The notes under the pieces are model-generated. The model searched no databases and was not told the origin of the DNA. It was given only the letters and a program-made list of their open reading frames with translations. DNA of 64,000 bases from assembly GCF_012070395.1 (NCBI RefSeq), contig NZ_JAAFYS010000002.1, positions 682,001 through 746,000 of the forward strand, read 5' to 3'. Positions within the stretch are counted from its first letter, which is position 1. Each line of letters begins with the position of its first letter. This DNA comes from Pseudoroseicyclus tamaricis. Its GTDB lineage: Bacteria; Pseudomonadota; Alphaproteobacteria; Rhodobacterales; Rhodobacteraceae. Below are positions 16,558-25,026 of this stretch, piece after piece. The translations under genes were made by a program, and so were the position numbers.

Positions 16558-17688
16558 TTACCCCGATACCCGCGCGACGCAGTCGCGGATCTCGCTGCGG
16601 AATCGCTCTGCGCTGAACCGCAGGGCGTTGTCGCGGCAGTTCTCGGGTGTCACCACCTCATAATTAGCCTCAAGCTTGTCTATCGCAGAAAGCAGGCTTT
16701 CGACCGTCTGCGTCTCAAACCACGCGCCGGTGGGGCGGTCCATCGACAGATCGCGGATCGTCTCCGCCGTACCGCCCGAGCCGAGGGCGATAACCGGGCA
16801 GCCCGCCGCCTGCGCCTCGACCGGGACGATGCCGAAATCCTCGCGCGCGGCAAAGACGAAGGCGCGGGCCTTCTGCATGTGGCTGCGCAGCGCCTCAAAG
16901 GTGACGTGGCCCAGTAGCGTCACGTTCGGCCCGGCGGCGGCCCTCACTCGGGCCATCTCGGGGCCGTCACCGGCAATCATCAGCCGTAGCTTGGGCCGTT
17001 CGCGGAAGGCGGCGGCGATCATCTCGATCCGTTTGTAGGGAACCATGCGCGACGCAGTAAAATAATACTCCTCGCGCGGCCCTTCGCCGGGCACAAAGGC
17101 GCTGATATCCACGGGCGGATAGATCACCTCAGCCTCTCTGCGGTATGCCTTCCAGATCCGGTCTCGGATAAAATTGGAGTTCGCGACGAACTGATCCACC
17201 TGTGCAACCGTCCGCATATCCCAGATGCGGAACTTGTGCATCATCCTTTGGGCTAGATGCCGCGAGAGCTGATTGCTCAGACTGTTGATGTAGTCGTGCG
17301 TTAGGTCCCACGCATAGCGCGCCGGGCTGTGAACATAGGCGATATGGGGCTGTCCCGGCGCGGTCAGGACGCCCTTGGCCAGCGCAGCCGAAGAACTGAT
17401 CACCGCGTCATAGGCCATAACGTCGAAATTTTCGATCGCCCGGCTACACTGCAGCAGCAGATAACGGTAATACTTTGCCACGCCGGGCAGCTTGTTAAGG
17501 CCGCTGACGTGGACCGGGCGCCCCCCGGTAACCATTCGGCGCTCCTCGTCGGTCAGAAAGTCGAACAGAGTATAAAGTTCGCTGTTTGGAAACGCACTAA
17601 TTAATTCCATGACGACCCGTTCGGCACCGCCGATGGTGGGCAGCCAGTCGTGGACCACAGCGACTTTTCGATCTGGTGATGTGCTCAC
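16558..17688 (-). CDS. Group 1 (GT4) glycosyltransferase
   Basis: A 376-residue cytosolic protein of GT-B fold. The N-terminal domain starts KVAVVHDWLPTIGGAERVVMELISAFPNSELYTLFD, the glycine-rich acceptor-side start of GT4 enzymes of the WbaZ/mannosyltransferase type. ARYAWDLTHDYIN and ANSNFIRDRIWKAYRREAEVIYPPVD follow. The C-terminal donor domain has YYFTASRMVPYKRIEMI, LMIAGDGPEM and FGIVPVEAQAAGCPVIALGSGGTAETI, with the E-x7-E motif carried by EDFGIVPVE. It should add one sugar of the repeat unit from a nucleotide sugar. It is 79 bases upstream of the polymerase gene. Donor and linkage cannot be read from the sequence. Confidence 0.9.
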   Translation of the reverse strand: MSTSPDRKVAVVHDWLPTIGGAERVVMELISAFPNSELYTLFDFLTDEERRMVTGGRPVHVSGLNKLPGVAKYYRYLLLQCSRAIENFDVMAYDAVISSSAALAKGVLTAPGQPHIAYVHSPARYAWDLTHDYINSLSNQLSRHLAQRMMHKFRIWDMRTVAQVDQFVANSNFIRDRIWKAYRREAEVIYPPVDISAFVPGEGPREEYYFTASRMVPYKRIEMIAAAFRERPKLRLMIAGDGPEMARVRAAAGPNVTLLGHVTFEALRSHMQKARAFVFAAREDFGIVPVEAQAAGCPVIALGSGGTAETIRDLSMDRPTGAWFETQTVESLLSAIDKLEANYEVVTPENCRDNALRFSAERFRSEIRDCVARVSG

Positions 17689-17969
17689 CCTTGTTCCCTT
17701 CTTCGATTGGCCCGAGCGCTGGCAGCGGCATTCGGAGACAGTGGCGTCGATTGACAGTTCCGCATTAGATTTTCTAGCTCCGAATCAGGGTACGCCAATT
17801 TTCTTCAGCTGCGCCCGCTACAGCCGTTCCATTTCGGCAGGTCACCGTGAACCTCGTTCGCATCGTCGTCCATCCTCAGGGTGGGCCGGCCCCGAATCAA
17901 TGGTGGAGGAAACCCGTGGCAGGTCAGGCGGCGTGGATCCATCTCGACTCCGAGCGCGCGAGTGCCGGT

Positions 17970-19103
17970 TCAATTCGGTTGAGCCGATGTTCCGCGGCTA
18001 TATAGTTGCGAGTTTTCGTGCAAGATTTGCTGCATCCAGGCCTGCGAGACGGCGCCGATTTTATAAGAGGCGGCGGCCGGCGCCTGCACTGCGTGCAAAG
18101 CCGCGGCCGCCGCCGGGTTCTCCGACAGTGCTTCAATGCGGCGGCGGATCCCGTCAGTATCGTCCTCATCAAAAAGACCGGCGTTGCCTACCTGCGCTAA
18201 GACTTCTGACGGCCCGACATGGTCGCTCGCGATCACCGCCAAGCCTGCGGCCAACGCCTCCACGAGAACAATCCCGAAAAGCTCCTCCCACCCCTTAGTG
18301 CGCCGCGAGAGGAGTACTAGTACGTCGTGCTCGGCCATCGTTCGAGCGAGGTGGGATCGATCCCAGATTGGGCCGTGGAACGTCACTGTCGGTCCCGCCG
18401 CTTGGACTGCTGGGGCCAGCGGCCCGTCTCCGATCACGCTCAGCGTGACTCCCCGCGCCGCGAGCTCGGGCATCATATTGAGGAGGGTTCCAATCCCTTT
18501 CTTTTCCGACACTTCCCCAACATGGAGGAGACGAAGCCCACGATTCGTCTTGGAAGGTCGAGAGGCCCCGGCCTCGAAAAATAGCTCCGGCACAGCATGT
18601 GGTATGATGGTTGCAGCAATCTTCCATTCCCGCCACAGGCTTTCGGCAACCGCAGGAGTGACCGCTATTGTATGAACTTTCGGATCGGTTAGAAAACGCA
18701 GCCAAACATTCTGGAGAGCTGTCCGAACCACGGCCAAACGCGGCTGTCGGGGAGTCTTCTCGGCCCGCCAGTCGTGCCAAGAGGTGTGGTATAGGACATG
18801 ATTGTGCCTCGTGAGGCCTCGATAAAAGAGTATTCGCCAATCCCAAGGAGCGAAACCCAATACCACTGTTTCGTCGCGGACCGAACACTGAGAGAGGCGG
18901 AAGCGGAAATCCGCCAAAGCGTTTCGGCTTCTTGCACCGAAGGGCACCCTTTCGCGCCTCCAAGCACGCAACCATTCCTTGAGGACGCTATAGCGGTGCG
19001 CACCGGTTAGCGTAACTTGATCGTCCGCAGCCAGCTTGTAAAGCGCTGGAAAGTATTTCGCGGGATTGGTCTCGTGCAACAGACGTAGGCGCGGAAGGGT
19101 CAT
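17970..19103 (-). CDS. Group 1 (GT4) glycosyltransferase
   Basis: A 377-residue GT-B glycosyltransferase. ATG 19103 was chosen because it overlaps the upstream gene's stop as ATGA; an in-frame start at 19118 would overlap more. The N-terminal half is weakly conserved (LRLLHETNPAKYFPALY, VLYHTSWHDWRAEK). The donor domain is typical: RLLHVGEVSEKKGIGTLLNMMPELAARG, LSVIGDGPLAP and EELFGIVLVEALAAGLAVIASDHVGPSEVL with the E-x7-E pair. It is the second gene of a two-gene unit with the glycosyltransferase at 19100. The 281 bases downstream (17689-17969) show no gene. Role inferred: a sugar transfer step in the same exopolysaccharide. Confidence 0.88.
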   Translation of the reverse strand: MTLPRLRLLHETNPAKYFPALYKLAADDQVTLTGAHRYSVLKEWLRAWRRERVPFGARSRNALADFRFRLSQCSVRDETVVLGFAPWDWRILFYRGLTRHNHVLYHTSWHDWRAEKTPRQPRLAVVRTALQNVWLRFLTDPKVHTIAVTPAVAESLWREWKIAATIIPHAVPELFFEAGASRPSKTNRGLRLLHVGEVSEKKGIGTLLNMMPELAARGVTLSVIGDGPLAPAVQAAGPTVTFHGPIWDRSHLARTMAEHDVLVLLSRRTKGWEELFGIVLVEALAAGLAVIASDHVGPSEVLAQVGNAGLFDEDDTDGIRRRIEALSENPAAAAALHAVQAPAAASYKIGAVSQAWMQQILHENSQLYSRGTSAQPN

Positions 19104-20221
19104 TTCGCATCCTCGCAAAGCGCAACAACTCCTCGGGCCTGATTCGCCCAGCTGAAGGTCGCGGCGCGGTCCCGGGCTTTACGCGACAGGAGATCCCAAG
19201 TCAGAGAATCTTCCATCAAGCAACTGACCGCCGTTAAGATTGAGGCTGGATCGTACGGGTCGCAATAAAGCGCGGCGTCGCCGCAACGCTCCACCAGCGA
19301 GGGAATCTCCGATGCAACAACTGGGCAGCCGAAGGTCATCGCCTCAATCGGAGGCAGCGGCGAAGCTTCGTAGAATGACGGAAACAATAAGAATCGGGCC
19401 GAACGGTATAGCTCTTGAATCCGCGAGGCATCATCGACCTGACCTAGGAAGTCGATTCGATCCGCTAACCCTTGCGAAAACTCTAGATTGACCCCTTCGA
19501 AACTGGCTGCGGTGGCGCCAGCGATGACGAATCGCATTTCTGAATAGCGCTCCAAGAAGGCCGCAGCGGTCCGCAAGATACCAGCGGCGTTCTTTCTATG
19601 GGTCAACGAGCCCACATATAGGCCGTAGGTACGTACTTCCTGAGGCGCACAATCTGCAACGCCGGCGGCTCGAGCAACCCCGTCTGAAACGCCGCCGTTC
19701 TGGAGGTAGCAGAACCGCGGATTGTCCTTCAGATCGGGGTAATGCTCGCTGATCATCGCTCGTTCGGCTTGCGAGACTGTCACCACCCTGTCAGCGCGCC
19801 GAAGTATTGCCGGCGTCAAAGCTCCGTAAAGGCGCTTGAACTTCCAGCTATATGCGTTGGGAAAATACTTGTATGAAAGGTCGTGGACCATAACGACTAC
19901 CGGCCGGCGAGGCAGATGGAGCTGAATTATCGGCGCCGTATTGCCGAGGCAGAGCAGTGTTCGTGTCCCGACAAGTCGAGGTAGCTCGAGTTGTTCCCAC
20001 GCGTGGCCGCCCAAAACACCGCGGCGTTCGATCTCAATCACAGAAAGGTCCGGCGGTAGAACCATTTCCCCTTTGCCCGGCACCAACAGCCGCGGAACTG
20101 GAATTGAACCAGCTGCGGCGAGCTGATCGAACTCAGCCAAGAGTTCGCGAGCAACTCGCTGCACGCCAGTAACATGCTGCATCAGAAAACGGCCATTAAT
20201 CACCAAGCTCACGGTCGCCAA
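19100..20221 (-). CDS. Group 1 (GT4) glycosyltransferase, mannosyltransferase-like
   Basis: A 373-residue GT-B enzyme. The start LVINGRFLMQHVTGVQRVARELLAEFD is the signature of GT4 mannosyltransferase-type proteins of capsule and EPS clusters. VVVMVHDLSYKYFPNAYSWKFKRLYG, RADRVVTVSQAERAMI, YGLYVGSLTHRKN and FLLFPSFYEASPLPPIEAMTFGCPVVASEIPSLVE follow in order, including the donor-binding E-x7-E variant. It is the first gene of a leftward pair; its promoter should lie in 20222-20545. Its base composition is less GC-biased than that of the core genes, in keeping with the mosaic nature of this region. Confidence 0.9.
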   Translation of the reverse strand: MATVSLVINGRFLMQHVTGVQRVARELLAEFDQLAAAGSIPVPRLLVPGKGEMVLPPDLSVIEIERRGVLGGHAWEQLELPRLVGTRTLLCLGNTAPIIQLHLPRRPVVVMVHDLSYKYFPNAYSWKFKRLYGALTPAILRRADRVVTVSQAERAMISEHYPDLKDNPRFCYLQNGGVSDGVARAAGVADCAPQEVRTYGLYVGSLTHRKNAAGILRTAAAFLERYSEMRFVIAGATAASFEGVNLEFSQGLADRIDFLGQVDDASRIQELYRSARFLLFPSFYEASPLPPIEAMTFGCPVVASEIPSLVERCGDAALYCDPYDPASILTAVSCLMEDSLTWDLLSRKARDRAATFSWANQARGVVALCEDAK

Positions 20222-20545
20222 ATCCTTTTTTTCATTCGAGTCAGAATATTTTGTGATCTAGTCGCCTCGGCATGGATCTCATCTGCCTCTCTCTGGCAAA
20301 ATTTAAAACTTACGACCCTCGCGAGGTACGCCACATCCCTCCATCCTGATCGTCGAGCCACCACGCCGAGAGGAGTTGTGCCTGATTTTGAGATCTCTTG
20401 AGCCACAAATGACTCTTATTCGTCTGCTCTACGCAAAATTTCGCTACCGAATGCTTGGCTTGTCTGTTGCCCGCCGCGCTCCGCACAGAACCTATCGAGA
20501 TGGTTCCGTCAAGGGCCTCGTTGAACAATGTGCTCGCTGACCGGC
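20222..20545. other. Gene-free stretch upstream of the glycosyltransferase pair
   Basis: This is comparatively AT-rich and has no convincing reading frame or RNA gene. It should contain the leftward promoter for the gene starting at 20221. Nothing else is recognised. Confidence 0.4.
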
Positions 20546-20562
20546 TTATCCTCTACCCACTG

Positions 20563-21040
20563 TCATCGTGCCACGGGAACGTTCTCGGCGATGCCGAGGG
20601 CTGAGAAGCGGTTGATGAGACCGATGCGGATGTGGAGGCATTGCATCTTCGCCTCTATCCGGCTTCGGGCGTAGTATCCGCTCCAGCGCTTCCAGAACGC
20701 CCTGCCATAGTGCCGGGCCGAGCAGAACGTAGTTTTTCGTGATCGCGGCTGGGGTATCCTCTTTCCACGGCGGCCCCTTCTTGCAGAGCGGGGTGATCGG
20801 AGCGGCTTTGCGGTCGATGATGGTGGGGTGACAGCGCCGGGGTGACGTTTGTCTTGAATAGAGACCAGTGGCCTGTTTCGGCTCCGTATGGGCGGAGCCC
20901 GGGTCGTAGGCGCCATCTGCGGTCACCGTGCCGATCTCCTTGTCTTCGGGTATCTGGCCCAGCAAGTCTGGCAGGACGGCGCTGTCCCGTCGCTGCTGAG
21001 CCTAAACTTCAGCGCCCGGATGTCAGGCGTGGTCCTGTCC
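20563..21040 (-). mobile_element. IS5-type transposase relic (C-terminal half, frameshifted)
   Basis: Reading leftward, DLLGQIPEDKEIGTVTADGAYD matches the DDE region of a common alphaproteobacterial IS5-like transposase. It continues after a disrupted stretch as RRCHPTIIDRKAAPITPLCKKG..WKEDTPAAITKN. In another frame come RRWSGYYARSRIEAKMQCLH and INRFSALGIAENVPV, the C-terminus with the last catalytic Glu. At least two frameshifts are needed to read it. The N-terminal half is missing, and an IS66 relic abuts it on the right. It is a different IS5 subgroup from the one at 10849. Confidence 0.75.
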
Positions 21041-21124
21041 GTTGCCAGTTGTACCCGGCGCTATTGGCGCCGGCCCTGTACACCCTGCTTTGTGTAGGCT
21101 GCGTTTACGCCCCACCGATGTTCG

Positions 21125-21420
21125 ATACCGTTGATCATCTCGGTGGCAACGAGCGAGGCGATGCCGCCCCAGGTGCGGCCACCTTCATCGTGCCCGGCGA
21201 AGAGTTCGTTCTTCCGGGTCAGGGCGATCGGACTTATAAGATTCTCCACTGCATGGGAGTAGATCTCTACGCGGCCGTCCTGAAGGAAGGTCTTCAACCC
21301 GTCCCGCTGCCGGTGTGGATGTAGGTGAGTTTCTCTCCGAGGCGGAACTTTGCAGAGACCCGGCTCCGCTGGAGCTGCAACTATTCGCCGAACTCGGCCA
21401 CGAGCGGCGCAGTGTGTGTC
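21125..21420 (-). mobile_element. IS66-family transposase relic (C-terminal fragment)
   Basis: Leftward translation gives [21 protein letters not shown] in one frame. After a frameshift it gives QRDGLKTFLQDGRVEIYSHAVENLISPIALTRKNELFAGHDEGGRTWGGIASLVATEMINGIE. This is the near-C-terminal block of IS66 TnpC (usually VE.AIRPIALNRKNALFAGSDGG). Similarity stops right after INGIE, where the sequence joins the IS5 relic. A stop breaks the upstream part (LVAEFGE-stop-LQLQRS). It is a nonfunctional fragment. Confidence 0.75.
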
Positions 21421-21471
21421 TCTCTCGCCGACAGGCGCTGTCCCGGCCCAATTCCGCGGATCTTCGTCTCG

Positions 21472-21721
21472 AGTGGCGAGCGCAGCCCGGACCGGGAGGA
21501 TCAGCGCAACAGCTACCGGCCAAGGCAGTGGGATACCCGCGCGGGCTCTACCGGCCTGAACATCGCGAAGCTGCGCAAGGGCAGTTACTTCCCGAGCTTT
21601 CTGGAACCGCGCCGCACGCCGAGAAGAAGCTGATGGCGGTCGTCCTATAGGCCTAAATTCACGGCATATCGATGGGCGCCGTGGATGATCTGGTGCGCGC
21701 CATTTGGTCTTCATTCGACCG
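21472..21721 (+). mobile_element. IS256-family transposase relic (internal N-terminal fragment)
   Basis: On the + strand, [47 protein letters not shown] matches the N-terminal part of IS256/mutator transposases (usually QRNGYR..WDTR.G...[18 protein letters not shown]). After a one-base shift it continues EKKLMAVVL, two stops, then IHGISMGAVDDLVRAI (usually YI.GISTR.VDDLV.AM). Both ends are missing and no catalytic DDE residue is present. It is wedged between an IS66 relic and an IS3 relic. Confidence 0.75.
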
Positions 21722-21779
21722 TTGGATACTCCAACGGTGTAAGCCTGTCGCACCCGTGGTGGTTCTAGTCATCGCGCTA

Positions 21780-22235
21780 GATCAGATCACGGGCGTGGCG
21801 AATAATGGGGAAGAGGTGCTCGTTCACGCACTAATCCTGTAGGCGCCCGTTGAAGCTCTCCAAGAAGCCGGTCTGCATCGGCTGGCCGGGAGCGATGTAG
21901 TGCCAGTCGACCTTGCGGTCCTCCTGTCAGCTCAACATCGCGTTCGAGGTCAGTTTGGTGTCGTTGTCGCTGAAGACCGTACAAGGGTAGCCCTGCTCTT
22001 CGGCAATCCAGTCCAGTTCGCGGAGTCTTGGTGCCTCGAAAGCAAGGTGTCGACCGCCGTGGCTAGGCACTCCAGGCTGAAGTCGTCAATCACGCACCAG
22101 ATGCGGCAGCATGCGAGATTTTCGGCGAAGGAGTCCAAGCTCCAGCGCTGGTTCGGCTTCTCCGGAATGGCCATCGGCGCCTGGGTCCCGAGCGTCCGCT
22201 TGCGACCCCCGCGCTCGCGCACGGCGAGGCAATTT
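21780..22235 (-). mobile_element. IS3-family OrfB relic (integrase core, frameshifted)
   Basis: Leftward: RERGGRKRTLGTQAPMAIPEKPNQRWSLDSFAENLACCRIWCVIDDFSLECLATAVDTLLS is the start of the rve integrase core of an IS3-family OrfB, with the first catalytic Asp in WSLDS. It then shifts frame. The end reads [12 protein letters not shown]-stop-CVNEHLFPIIRHARDLI, keeping the catalytic Glu in FLESFNGR. Frameshifts and stops make it inactive. A second, different IS3 relic lies at 27815-28303. Confidence 0.75.
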
Positions 22236-22237
22236 GA

Positions 22238-22351
22238 GATTTGCGGAGGATTCGAGGGCCACATCGTGCGCAGTTTTGGTCTCTGAACTGGCTGCGTGCG
22301 GGAAGAGCCCGAGAATCTGGAGAGATTTTCCGCGATAAAACGGCAGAGCAC
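22238..22351. repeat. Diverged long repeat, copy A (pairs with 49375-49485)
   Basis: This segment and 49375-49485 both start GATTTGCGGA, share GGTCTCTGAA-TGGC in the middle and GATTTT, then end CGGCAGAGCAC. They stay in register with only small gaps. Identity is clearly above chance but well short of identical. In one frame of the - strand both encode a similar string (LCRF...QRP). The origin is not recognised. It directly adjoins the IS3 relic. Confidence 0.6.
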
Positions 22352-22569
22352 CAAGTGTGTGAGTTCGGTGGCGGCGCTGGCAGGCAGGTTCGAACCGGTC
22401 TCGACATAAGCATGGTCATCGAGGAGCTGGCTGACATAGAGGAGTCAGCGGCGGTCTATATCGGCGTTGAGGTGCGCTAACGGAGGTACTTGAACCGATG
22501 TGCCGGTGAAGGGACAGCTCAGCATAGCTTCGTGTCTGTTGCCCAGAAGGGCGACGCGATAAGCGATCT

Positions 22570-23262
22570 GACGCCTCTTTTTGAGCTTCCGCCGAAAAGG
22601 CCGTGAGTGAAGGCTTTCTGGAACAACAGCAACACCATCGGCAGCGACGAGACGATGGCCGACGCCGTCAGCGGTCCGTCCTCGAACTGGAACGATCGCG
22701 CGTTTATGGTGAGGCCTCGGGCGAACGCCCGAGGGCAAGGAGCAAGCCGGTCCAGACGCCGCGACTCCACACGATGGCGGACGCCGGCATGCCCGAGATT
22801 GACGCCGGCATCTATTGGATCTTAAAGAAACACCCAGTCACGTCGCAGCCGTAGTTTAGCGCCTTTTCCCACGTCGTGCGGGGCACGGTGGCGAAATAGT
22901 AGCGTATGAAGAATGTGTAGAACGGGATACCGAGCGCCTGATTTACCACAGCCATAGATCGTGTCGTAGAACCTGAGGGCCGAAGAACCTGCTTGACGCC
23001 CTACCCGCTCAGCGAGACCAGCGGACGCGGAAAATCGGCAAACGCCTCAATAGTTGCTGGGGCACAAGCGCTCACGCAATGCAAAAGGCATCAGCATCTC
23101 TGCAGTCGTCTTCAACGAGGCAAAGATCGTTAGAAGCAGCAGGCCCAGACGGAAGACGGCGGCCACGAGCAGAAGCCCATGGCGCCGAAAAAGCTGCGTC
23201 GCAACAACATCATCTTGCCGCAACGCCAACAGCTACTCACTGAAAATCGGCCTTGCTGCCTA
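22570..23262 (-). pseudogene. Sugar ABC transporter permease (MalG-like), decayed
   Basis: Read leftward, LLVAAVFRLGLLLLTIFASLKTTAEMLMPF and NY correspond to the first membrane helix and periplasmic start of MalG-type permeases. After stops and frameshifts, QALGIPFYTFFIRYYFATVPRTTWEKALNYGCD matches the EAA loop region (usually FFIR.YF..IP.EL.EAA.IDG). Then WNDR-like remnants and the C-terminal ASAIVSSLPMVLLLFQKAFTHGLFGGSSKRG (usually A.I..IP..L.F...Q..FV.G...G..KG) follow. At least three frame breaks are needed. No partner permease, ATPase or binding protein is nearby. The stretch 22352-22569 between this and the IS3 relic holds nothing I can identify. Confidence 0.65.
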
Positions 23263-23319
23263 AAGGGAAGTTTGTTCTATCAACAGCGATGAGTTCAGAT
23301 GTTGCGCAACGGAGGCGAC

Positions 23320-24822
23320 ATGCAAGAAAACGAACGGATCCTGCACATCGGCGCGCACCGGACCGGCACCACTTCCATGCAACACTACTTGCAAAAGAAC
23401 GAACAGCATTTCAGTACAAATGACATTCGTGTCTTAATACCTCCTCATACGAGGCATTCAAGCTCTTGGCATGAAAATTTGGGCTCTGGTCGCTTTATTA
23501 TTAGTGAAGAAAACATAGCCGGCACAATGGAGAATTGTCTAGCCAGCGGGAAGCTATATCCGAACATAAAGGAACGCATAGAGACTCTTGACCGACTGAT
23601 CACCAATCAGACGACGATCTTCTTCACAATGCGCAGATCTGCCGATTGGTGGCGGTCCGTGGCTACCTTCTGTGTTTCACGGGGTCTGGCTAACCCGAGC
23701 AGAGCTGACTTCTCAAACATTACCAACTCGGACCGAGGTTGGGCCGATGTTGTCCGAGACATCCGCCAAGCAGCACCTCAAGCTAGAATTGTAGTGCGCG
23801 AATTCGAATGGAAGCGCAACAACCCCAAGCAACAACTACTTCAAACTGCCCAATGGGACGAACTTCGATCCAGTACTGCGTTTCGGGATGTTCACAACAA
23901 AGCTCCGGTGATTGAAGAAATTATCGCGCAACTAATTGAACGAGAAGACTTTGAGGCAGTAAGGGAAACCCAGAAGACCGGGTTAAGCTTCTTCACACAA
24001 GACGAAACCGATAAACTCGATAAAATGTATCAACGAGACTTAGAGGCCGTTGCGAATATGAAGGAAGTAGCGTTCTATTCCGCCCCTACCTCCCATAGAA
24101 TCCCGATAACGGCCGACGTCGAGAAGCTACCCCAAGTCAATAGGCCGCCCCCCCCTCGCTGCATTCTTCACATTGGAAAAACAGGCGGCACTTACCTTAA
24201 ATCAAGGATCAGAACTGCGGCGGAGCGCGACAAACACCTTCATCTCTGCGATCATTCCGAGACATTGGTATCTACACTAAAGTCACATGGCAGGAATAGA
24301 AAAATCGGCTTCTTCTTTAGAGACCCTCAGTCCCGCTTCGCATCTGCATTTTTATCCCGAATGCGCCAGGGCCGCCCAATTTATAACTCTGTATGGTCAA
24401 CGGCAGAAGCCATATCATTTTCGTTCTTTGAGAGCCCAAATCATCTCGCGGAGAGTTTGTACTCAAAAGACGAGCGTCTCCGGTCAGCAGCAGATTTCGC
24501 GATGGGCAACATTCAGCATTTGAAACTAGGGATGCAGTACTTCCTGCACTCTCCTGCAGCTGTGGATTACGAGTGGAATTCGGGAAATATCATTTTCTGC
24601 TGCGAAACGCATTCTATCGATTCGAACTGGTCAGCCATAATTGACGCGCTAGCACTTAGCCAAATGGATAGGGCCGTCATCTCCGAGGATGGTATTCGGC
24701 ATCACGGAACCGAAGCCATCCTTTCCGAAAACGCGAAAGCAAACTTACGAGTTTATCTCAAGAGAGAATATGACATCTACGAAAAGTGCTCCGAAGTTTC
24801 TCGCGCAATGGGGATGGCGTGA
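23320..24822 (+). CDS. Two-domain sulfotransferase-family protein
   Basis: A 500-residue protein; ATG 23320 is preceded by GGAGG, better than the in-frame start at 23299. It carries two PAPS-loop-like motifs. The first is at the N-terminus, ILHIGAHRTGTTSMQHYL. The second begins near residue 282, CILHIGKTGGTYLKSRI, each opening a sulfotransferase-like unit. The first unit has TTIFFTMRRSADWWRSVATF, the second KIGFFFRDPQSRFASAFLSRM, both resembling the 3'-phosphate-binding Arg-Ser segment. It therefore reads as a tandem fusion of two divergent sulfotransferase domains. Codon use and base composition are noticeably more AT-rich than the core genes, a sign of transfer. It stands alone between decayed sequences. 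Sugar sulfation is inferred; one domain could be regulatory or degenerate. Confidence 0.82.
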   Translation: MQENERILHIGAHRTGTTSMQHYLQKNEQHFSTNDIRVLIPPHTRHSSSWHENLGSGRFIISEENIAGTMENCLASGKLYPNIKERIETLDRLITNQTTIFFTMRRSADWWRSVATFCVSRGLANPSRADFSNITNSDRGWADVVRDIRQAAPQARIVVREFEWKRNNPKQQLLQTAQWDELRSSTAFRDVHNKAPVIEEIIAQLIEREDFEAVRETQKTGLSFFTQDETDKLDKMYQRDLEAVANMKEVAFYSAPTSHRIPITADVEKLPQVNRPPPPRCILHIGKTGGTYLKSRIRTAAERDKHLHLCDHSETLVSTLKSHGRNRKIGFFFRDPQSRFASAFLSRMRQGRPIYNSVWSTAEAISFSFFESPNHLAESLYSKDERLRSAADFAMGNIQHLKLGMQYFLHSPAAVDYEWNSGNIIFCCETHSIDSNWSAIIDALALSQMDRAVISEDGIRHHGTEAILSENAKANLRVYLKREYDIYEKCSEVSRAMGMA

Positions 24823-25026
24823 ATCACGTTATTCTGGCAGAGAGGCTGAACAGGATCCTTCGACAAAAATATTTGTTAGCTTGTCGCCAGGGACTCGAAA
24901 GACATATTTCGAACCCATTTAATGACCACGCATATTCTTGTCGGAAACTACTATAAATTTTCATCTTGGCGCGGGCCGCGCTTTGCCTGTCACCCTTGAA
25001 ATAGTTCAGCAGGATCTCTCATAAAG

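Noticed and set aside
17689-17969. Possible fragment of a glycosyltransferase start on the + strand (NLVRIVVHPQGGPAPNQWW)
   Set aside because: Too short and without further homology; likely chance.
22380-22400. tRNA-like T-arm (AGGTTCGAACC)
   Set aside because: No acceptor stem, anticodon arm or D-arm can be folded around it.
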